The position numbers and the translations under genes are program-made. 64,000 nt of DNA, taken from assembly GCF_023094165.1 (NCBI RefSeq), contig NZ_JALMDK010000008.1, positions 363,524 to 427,523 on the forward strand, in the 5' to 3' direction. Shown in pieces: positions 58,972 through 64,000 of the stretch (positions within the stretch are counted from its first letter, which is position 1; every line of letters starts with the position of its first letter). The notes beneath the pieces are model-generated. The model was not told the origin of the DNA. It did no database searches and saw only the letters and a list, made by a program, of their open reading frames with translations. This DNA is from Crossiella sp. S99.2 (GTDB taxonomy: Bacteria > Actinomycetota > Actinomycetes > Mycobacteriales > Pseudonocardiaceae).

Positions 58972-61017
58972 GTGCCCGATCCGTCCACCTATCGTCCAGC
59001 GCCCGGAACCATCCCGGACTCCTTCGGCGTGTACAAGTTCCGCGACGGCACCGGACGGGTCATCTACGTCGGCAAGGCCAAGAGCCTGCGCAGCCGGCTC
59101 TCCTCCTACTTCGCCGACCTGGCCGGGCTGCATCCGCGCACCCGGCAGATGGTCACCACCGCCGCCTCGGTGGAGTGGACCGTGGTGTCCTCCGAGGTCG
59201 AGGCGCTGCAACTGGAGTACTCCTGGATCAAGGAGTTCGACCCCCGGTTCAACGTGCGCTACCGGGACGACAAGTCCTACCCGATGCTCGCGGTCACCGT
59301 CGGCGAGGAGTACCCGCGGCTCCAGGTCTACCGCGGCCCGCGCCGCAAGGGCGTGCGCTACTTCGGCCCGTACTCGCACGCCTGGGCGCTGCGCGAGACC
59401 ATCGACCTGCTGCTGCGGGTCTTCCCCGCGCGCACCTGCACCAGCGGACTGTTCAAGCGGCACAGCCAGATCGGCCGCCCCTGTCTGCTCGGCTACATCG
59501 ACAAATGCGCCGCGCCCTGCGTCGGCAAGGTCAGCGCCGAGGAACACCGGGAGATCGTCGAGGACTTCTGCGACTTCTTCTCCGGCCGCACCGACACCAT
59601 GATGCGCCGCCTGGAGAAACAGATGCAGGCCGCCGCCGAGGAACTGGAGTTCGAGAAGGCCGCCCGGTTGCGCGATGACCTGGACGCGTTGCGCCGGGCC
59701 ATGGAGAAGCAGGCCGTGGTGCTCGGCGACGGCACCGACGCGGACGTGATCGCCTTCGCCCAGGACGAACTCGCCGCCGCCGTGCAGGTCTTCCACGTGC
59801 GCGGCGGCCGGGTCCGCGGCCAGCGCGGCTGGGTCATCGACAAGGTCGAGGAGGTCGACACCCCCGGCCTGGTCGAGCAGTTCCTCACCCAGTTCTACGG
59901 CGAACAGGACGAACTCGGCGAGGCCGCCGACGGCGGCGGGGCGGCCGAGGCGGTGCCGCGCGAGGTCCTGGTGCCCGAACTGCCCCCGGACGCCGAAGCG
60001 GTCACCGACTGGCTCTCCGGACTGCGCGGCTCCCGGGTGCAGCTGCGGGTGCCCCAGCGCGGGGACAAGCGCGCGCTGGCCGAGACCGTGGCGCGCAACG
60101 CGGCCGAGGCGTTCACCCAGTTCAAACTCCGCCGCTCCGGCGACCTCACGGCCCGATCCCTTGCCCTGCAAGAACTCCAGGACGCGCTCGGGCTGGAGAC
60201 CGCGCCGCTGCGGATCGAATGCGTGGACGTCAGCCACATCCAGGGCACCGACGTGGTGGCCTCGCTGGTGGTCTTCGAGGACGGCCTGGCCCGCAAATCC
60301 GAGTTCCGGCACTTCGCCATCAAGGGCGACGCCGAGACCGGCGATGTCGGCGGGGACGTCGGCTCCATCGCCGAGGTGGTGCGCCGCCGCTTCGCCCGGC
60401 ACCGCGCCGACGTCGAGGAGATCGCCCGCACCGCCCCGGCCACCGGCGAGGTCGACGCCGACACCGAGGCCCGGCCCGGCATCGATCCCACCACCGGACG
60501 ACCGCGCCGCTTCGCCTACCCGCCCAACCTGCTCGTCATCGACGGGGGCGCGCCGCAGGTCAACGCCGCCGCCGAGGTGCTGACCCAGCTGGAGATCAGC
60601 GATGTCGCGGTGATCGGCATCGCCAAACGCCTGGAAGAGGTCTGGCTGCCCGCCGACCCCGATCCGGTGATCCTGGCCCGCAACAGCGCGGCGATGTACC
60701 TGGTGCAGGAGATTCGGGACAAGGCTCACGACTTCGCCATCCGCTACCACCGGCAGAAGCGGTCCAAGCGGATGACCACCTCGGCCCTGGACGAGGTGGC
60801 GGGACTCGGCGAATCCCGCAAGGCCGCGCTGCTCAAGCACTTCGGCTCGGTGCGCAAGCTCCGCGCCGCCACCGTCGAGGCGCTCACCGAGGTGCCGGGG
60901 GTGGGACGGCAGACCGCGCTGGCCGTGCTGGCGGCGTTGCAGGGCACGGAGAACAAGGCCACGCAGAAGACAACCACGGTGACCGAACCGGTCCCGGGAC
61001 GGCAGGAGGACGGGTGA
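58972..61017 (+). CDS. uvrC: Excinuclease ABC subunit C
   Basis: 681 aa. GIY-YIG nuclease domain (about 10-90, FGVYKFRDG ... IYVGKAKSLRSRL), UVR domain (AAEELEFEKAARLRDDL, about 220-240), RNase H-like C-terminal nuclease (ECVDVSHIQGTDVVAS, about 420) and tandem helix-hairpin-helix (GLGESRKAALLKHFGS, VPGVGRQTALAVL). Makes both incisions in nucleotide excision repair. Start of the uvrC-rapZ-yvcK-whiA operon typical of actinobacteria. Confidence 0.95.
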   Translation: MPDPSTYRPAPGTIPDSFGVYKFRDGTGRVIYVGKAKSLRSRLSSYFADLAGLHPRTRQMVTTAASVEWTVVSSEVEALQLEYSWIKEFDPRFNVRYRDDKSYPMLAVTVGEEYPRLQVYRGPRRKGVRYFGPYSHAWALRETIDLLLRVFPARTCTSGLFKRHSQIGRPCLLGYIDKCAAPCVGKVSAEEHREIVEDFCDFFSGRTDTMMRRLEKQMQAAAEELEFEKAARLRDDLDALRRAMEKQAVVLGDGTDADVIAFAQDELAAAVQVFHVRGGRVRGQRGWVIDKVEEVDTPGLVEQFLTQFYGEQDELGEAADGGGAAEAVPREVLVPELPPDAEAVTDWLSGLRGSRVQLRVPQRGDKRALAETVARNAAEAFTQFKLRRSGDLTARSLALQELQDALGLETAPLRIECVDVSHIQGTDVVASLVVFEDGLARKSEFRHFAIKGDAETGDVGGDVGSIAEVVRRRFARHRADVEEIARTAPATGEVDADTEARPGIDPTTGRPRRFAYPPNLLVIDGGAPQVNAAAEVLTQLEISDVAVIGIAKRLEEVWLPADPDPVILARNSAAMYLVQEIRDKAHDFAIRYHRQKRSKRMTTSALDEVAGLGESRKAALLKHFGSVRKLRAATVEALTEVPGVGRQTALAVLAALQGTENKATQKTTTVTEPVPGRQEDG

Positions 61018-61892
61018 CCGAGGAGAAGACCGGCGTCGAGGTGGCGGTGGTGACCGGCCTGTCCGGGGCCGGCCGCAGCACCGCCGCCAAATGCCTGGAG
61101 GACCTGGGCTGGTTCGTGGTGGACAACCTGCCGCCGGAACTGGTCGCCACCATGGTCGAACTGGGCGCCCAGGCCCAGGGCGTCATCTCCCGGGTCGCGG
61201 TGGTGATGGACGTGCGCAGCCGCGCGTTCACCGACGACCTGGCCGCGGTGATCAAGGACCTGGACGCCCGCGGCTACAAGCCCAAGGTGCTGTTCCTGGA
61301 AGCCACCGACGCGGTGCTGATCCGCCGCTTCGAGCACGTCCGGCGCGGCCACCCGCTGCAGGGCGACGGGCGGCTCTCCGACGGCATCGCCAACGAGCGT
61401 AGGCTGCTCACTCCGTTGCGGGAGGAGGCAGACCTGGTGCTGGACACCTCGGCCCTGTCCGTGCACCAGTTGCGCGCCAAGATCGAGGACGCCTTCGGCA
61501 CCGAGACCTCGGCCAGCACCAGGGTGACCGTGCTGTCCTTCGGCTACAAGTACGGCCTGCCGATGGACGCCGACCTGGTGATGGACGTGCGGTTCCTGCC
61601 CAACCCGTTCTGGATCCCGGAACTGCGCGACTTCACCGGCCTGGACGAGGCGGTGCGCAACTACGTGCTCTCCCAGGAGGGCGCGGAGGAGTTCCTGGAG
61701 CGCTACCACGAGCTGCTGCGGCTCATCGGCGCCGGGTACCGCCGCGAAGGCAAGCGGTACCTGACCCTGGCGATCGGCTGCACGGGTGGTAAGCACCGCA
61801 GTGTGGCGATCTCCGAGCAGCTCGCCGGGTTGCTGGCCAAGGAGGACGGGATGGCGGTCAAGGTCGTGCACCGGGACCTGGGGCGGGAGTGA
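61014..61892 (+). CDS. rapZ: RapZ/YvcJ-family nucleotide-binding protein
   Basis: 292 aa from GTG 61014 (GTGA overlap with uvrC). Walker A GLSGAGRST (about 13-21), then the C-terminal RapZ region: FGYKYGLP, DVRFLPNPF, AIGCTGGKHRS. In actinobacteria its RNA or sugar-nucleotide role is not settled. Confidence 0.92.
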   Translation: MTEEKTGVEVAVVTGLSGAGRSTAAKCLEDLGWFVVDNLPPELVATMVELGAQAQGVISRVAVVMDVRSRAFTDDLAAVIKDLDARGYKPKVLFLEATDAVLIRRFEHVRRGHPLQGDGRLSDGIANERRLLTPLREEADLVLDTSALSVHQLRAKIEDAFGTETSASTRVTVLSFGYKYGLPMDADLVMDVRFLPNPFWIPELRDFTGLDEAVRNYVLSQEGAEEFLERYHELLRLIGAGYRREGKRYLTLAIGCTGGKHRSVAISEQLAGLLAKEDGMAVKVVHRDLGRE

Positions 61893-62926
61893 CGCTGGTA
61901 CCCAACGGAAATCCGGGCAGGCCGATGCGGGCCGTCGCACTGGGCGGCGGCCACGGCCTGCAGGCCACGCTGTCCGCGCTCAAGCGGCTGACCGACGACG
62001 TCACCGCCGTGGTCACGGTGGCCGACGACGGCGGCTCCTCCGGGCGGCTGCGCCGGGAACTGGGCCTGCTGCCACCGGGCGACCTGCGCAAGGCGCTGAC
62101 CGCGTTGGCGGACCCGGACGAAGATCGTCTACTGTGGACGGACGTGTTCCAGCACCGCTTCGGCGGATCGGGCGCGCTGGCCGGGCACGCGGTGGGCAAC
62201 CTCGTGCTGGCCGGGCTGCTGGAGGTGCTCGGCGATCCGGTGGCGGTGCTGGACGAGGTGCGCAAACTGTTGGGAGTGCGTGGACGGGTGCTGCCGATGA
62301 GCCGGGTGCCGCTGGACATCGAAGCCGATGTGGTCGGCCTCGATGACGACCCGAAATCGGTGCGCCGGATCCGCGGCCAGGTCGCCGTGGCCAGCACCCC
62401 CGGCCGGGTCCAGCGAGTCCGGCTGCAAGGCGCCGCCCCCGGCGCTGAGGCGCCCAAGGCCTGCGAGGAGGCCGTCACCGCGGTCACCGAGGCCGACGTG
62501 GTGCTGCTCGGACCCGGCTCCTGGTTCACCAGCGTGCTGCCGCACCTGCTCGTGCCCGAACTGCACGAAGCCCTGGTCGACACCGCCGCGCGCAAGGTCG
62601 TCGTGCTCAACCTGGTGCCACAGCCGGGGGAGACCGAGGGCTTCTCCCCGGAACAGCACCTCCACGTGCTGGCCGAGCACGCGCCGCGGCTGCGGGTGGA
62701 CGCGGTGGTCGCCGACGTCGACTCGGTGTCCACCCCGGACCGGTTGCGCCGGGCCGCCGCCGCGCTCGGCGCGGTCACCACCCTGCGCAAGATCTGCCAC
62801 CACGGCGCCCCGGACCGGCACGATCCGGCCGCGCTCGCGGTGAGTCTGCAAGAAGCACTAGCCGAGATCCCCGGTCCACGCGGACCGGGATCCGGCGCAC
62901 TCAAGGAGGGCCAGCCATGGCGATGA
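61889..62926 (+). CDS. yvcK: YvcK family gluconeogenesis factor (CofD-like)
   Basis: 345 aa from GTG 61889 (GTGA overlap). AVALGGGHGLQATL (about 15-28), VADDGGSSGRLRRELG, GHAVGNLVLAGLLE, and GPGSWFTSVLPHL, all typical of YvcK/CuvA. Binds UDP-sugars and affects wall synthesis in gluconeogenic growth. The unusual N-terminus before MRAVALG may be shorter in fact. Confidence 0.92.
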   Translation: MTLVPNGNPGRPMRAVALGGGHGLQATLSALKRLTDDVTAVVTVADDGGSSGRLRRELGLLPPGDLRKALTALADPDEDRLLWTDVFQHRFGGSGALAGHAVGNLVLAGLLEVLGDPVAVLDEVRKLLGVRGRVLPMSRVPLDIEADVVGLDDDPKSVRRIRGQVAVASTPGRVQRVRLQGAAPGAEAPKACEEAVTAVTEADVVLLGPGSWFTSVLPHLLVPELHEALVDTAARKVVVLNLVPQPGETEGFSPEQHLHVLAEHAPRLRVDAVVADVDSVSTPDRLRRAAAALGAVTTLRKICHHGAPDRHDPAALAVSLQEALAEIPGPRGPGSGALKEGQPWR

Positions 62927-63897
62927 CCGCGTCGGTCAAGGACGAGCTGAGCCGTCTCGCTGTCACCAAGACCTGCTGCCGCCGGGCCGAGGTGTCCTCG
63001 CTGCTGCGCTTCGCCGGCGGCCTGCACATCGTGGCCGGCCGCGTCGTGGTGGAGGCCGAGATCGACACCGGATCGGCCGCGCGCAGGCTGCGCAAGGAGA
63101 TCCAGGAACTGTTCGGGCACATCAGCGACGTGCACGTGATCACCTCGGGCGGGCTGCGCAAGGGCACCCGGTACGTGGTCCGGGTGGTCAAGGACGGCGA
63201 CGGCCTGGCCCGCCAGACCGGTCTCCTGGACCCCAGGGGCCGTCCGGTGCGGGGCCTGCCCGCGCATGTGGTCAGCGGCGGCACCTGCGATTCCGAGGCC
63301 GCCTGGCGGGGCGCCTTCCTCGCCCACGGCTCGCTCACCGAACCCGGCCGCTCCTCCGCCCTGGAAGTCACCTGCCCCGGCCCCGAAGCAGCCCTCGCGC
63401 TGGTCGGCGCGGCCCGGCGGATGGGCATCCAGGCCAAATCCCGCGAGGTGCGCGGCGCCGACCGGGTCGTGGTCCGCGACGGCGACGCCATCGGCGCGCT
63501 GCTCACCCGGCTCGGCGCGCACTCCAGCGTGCTGGCCTGGGAGGAACGCCGGATGCGCCGCGAGGTCAGGGCCACCGCCAACCGGCTGGCCAACTTCGAC
63601 GACGCCAACCTGCGCCGCTCCGCCCGCGCCGCCGTCGCCGCCGCCGCCAGGGTCGAACGCGCCCTGGACATCCTCGGCGCCGACGTCCCCGACCACCTGG
63701 TCGCCGCCGGCGCACTGCGCCTGGCACACCGCCAGGCATCCCTGGAGGAGCTGGGCCAGCTCGCCGAACCCCCGATGACCAAGGACGCGGTGGCAGGCCG
63801 CATAAGGCGTCTCCTGGCGATGGCCGACAAGAAGGCCCGCGAACTCGGCGTCGGCGACACCGAGAGCGTCGTCACCGCGGACATGCTCGACGCCTGA
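62917..63897 (+). CDS. whiA: Sporulation/cell-division transcription regulator WhiA
   Basis: 326 aa from ATG 62917, overlapping yvcK by 10 bp. N-terminal homing-endonuclease-like domain (MTASVKDELSRL ... CCRRAEVSSLLRFAGG) and a C-terminal HTH (LRLAHRQASLEELGQLAEPPMTKDAVAGRI, in part LEELGQLAEP). In Streptomyces WhiA acts with WhiB on sporulation septation. It is complete and ends 103 bp before the window edge; those last bases show nothing. Confidence 0.95.
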   Translation: MAMTASVKDELSRLAVTKTCCRRAEVSSLLRFAGGLHIVAGRVVVEAEIDTGSAARRLRKEIQELFGHISDVHVITSGGLRKGTRYVVRVVKDGDGLARQTGLLDPRGRPVRGLPAHVVSGGTCDSEAAWRGAFLAHGSLTEPGRSSALEVTCPGPEAALALVGAARRMGIQAKSREVRGADRVVVRDGDAIGALLTRLGAHSSVLAWEERRMRREVRATANRLANFDDANLRRSARAAVAAAARVERALDILGADVPDHLVAAGALRLAHRQASLEELGQLAEPPMTKDAVAGRIRRLLAMADKKARELGVGDTESVVTADMLDA

Positions 63898-64000
63898 GCA
63901 CCCCATCCCCGTGTTGGCCGTTGGGCGGTTTCTAGTGGTGGTTGCATCGTGGTGGGCTAGCGATGCTTGGTGAGCAGGGTGTGCATGCGTTGGGCTGGAC

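Overview
The window is high-GC actinomycete DNA. The host genes point to a mycolic-acid-lineage or Pseudonocardiales-type bacterium (Saccharothrix, Crossiella or Lentzea-like is my inference). The evidence is a fabG-inhA-ferrochelatase cluster in the order known from Mycobacterium, the uvrC-rapZ-yvcK-whiA block, many GTG starts, ATGA/GTGA overlaps and a secreted GH19 chitinase.

Layout. 1-2381: host genes on the minus strand (a secreted trypsin-like protease running off the window, and a metabolite:H+ symporter of the MHS family). 2263-45591: a complete-looking siphovirus-type prophage. 45670-63897: host chromosome again, all on the plus strand except one gene (52214-52987): asparagine synthase, GNAT, GH19 chitinase, fabG-inhA-cpfC, a DUF3097 protein, an NfeD/SPFH pair, an M28 peptidase, a TPR-like protein, a Rieske lipoprotein, uvrC, rapZ, yvcK and whiA.

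Prophage. It is bounded by a gap-free direct repeat of 206 bp (2263-2468 and 45386-45591, about 86% identical by hand alignment), which gives a unit of 43,123 bp. The repeat is the first 40 codons, the start, the RBS and the promoter region of the MHS transporter gene. The simplest reading is that the phage integrates inside the 5' end of this protein gene and carries its own copy of the 5' end and promoter, so the transporter is re-formed under a phage-supplied promoter. The host's displaced 5' end now lies upstream of asnB. From about 43.04 kb leftward to 6.53 kb nearly all genes are on the minus strand and tightly overlapped. First come early genes (regulators, many small Cys-rich proteins, two LuxR-type HTH proteins, a MazG-like protein, a replication-initiator-like protein with 12-bp repeats, a DUF2637 membrane protein). 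Then come HNH, small and large terminase, portal, a protease-capsid fusion, connectors, tail tube, a -1 frameshifted tail chaperone, tape measure, minor tail proteins, a collagen-like protein, amidase endolysin and holin. Plus-strand genes sit at both ends: repressor, a 49-aa protein and the integrase at the right; an XRE/TPR regulator, small accessory genes and a toxin-antitoxin pair at the left. In the excised circle these would be adjacent and form one lysogeny and maintenance module around attP.

The points most worth a second look are the attachment site inside a transporter gene with a codon-conserved replacement 5' end; helically phased 10-bp repeats and TGGGACA repeats beside the attachment site; a near-perfect operator array between divergent regulators; the XRE/TPR regulator with a terminator-bracketed 42-aa ORF; a hairpin protein that may belong to the Acb2/Tad1 type of anti-defence sponges; and the 12-bp iteron-like repeats inside the initiator gene. 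Everything here was read by eye, with no database search.
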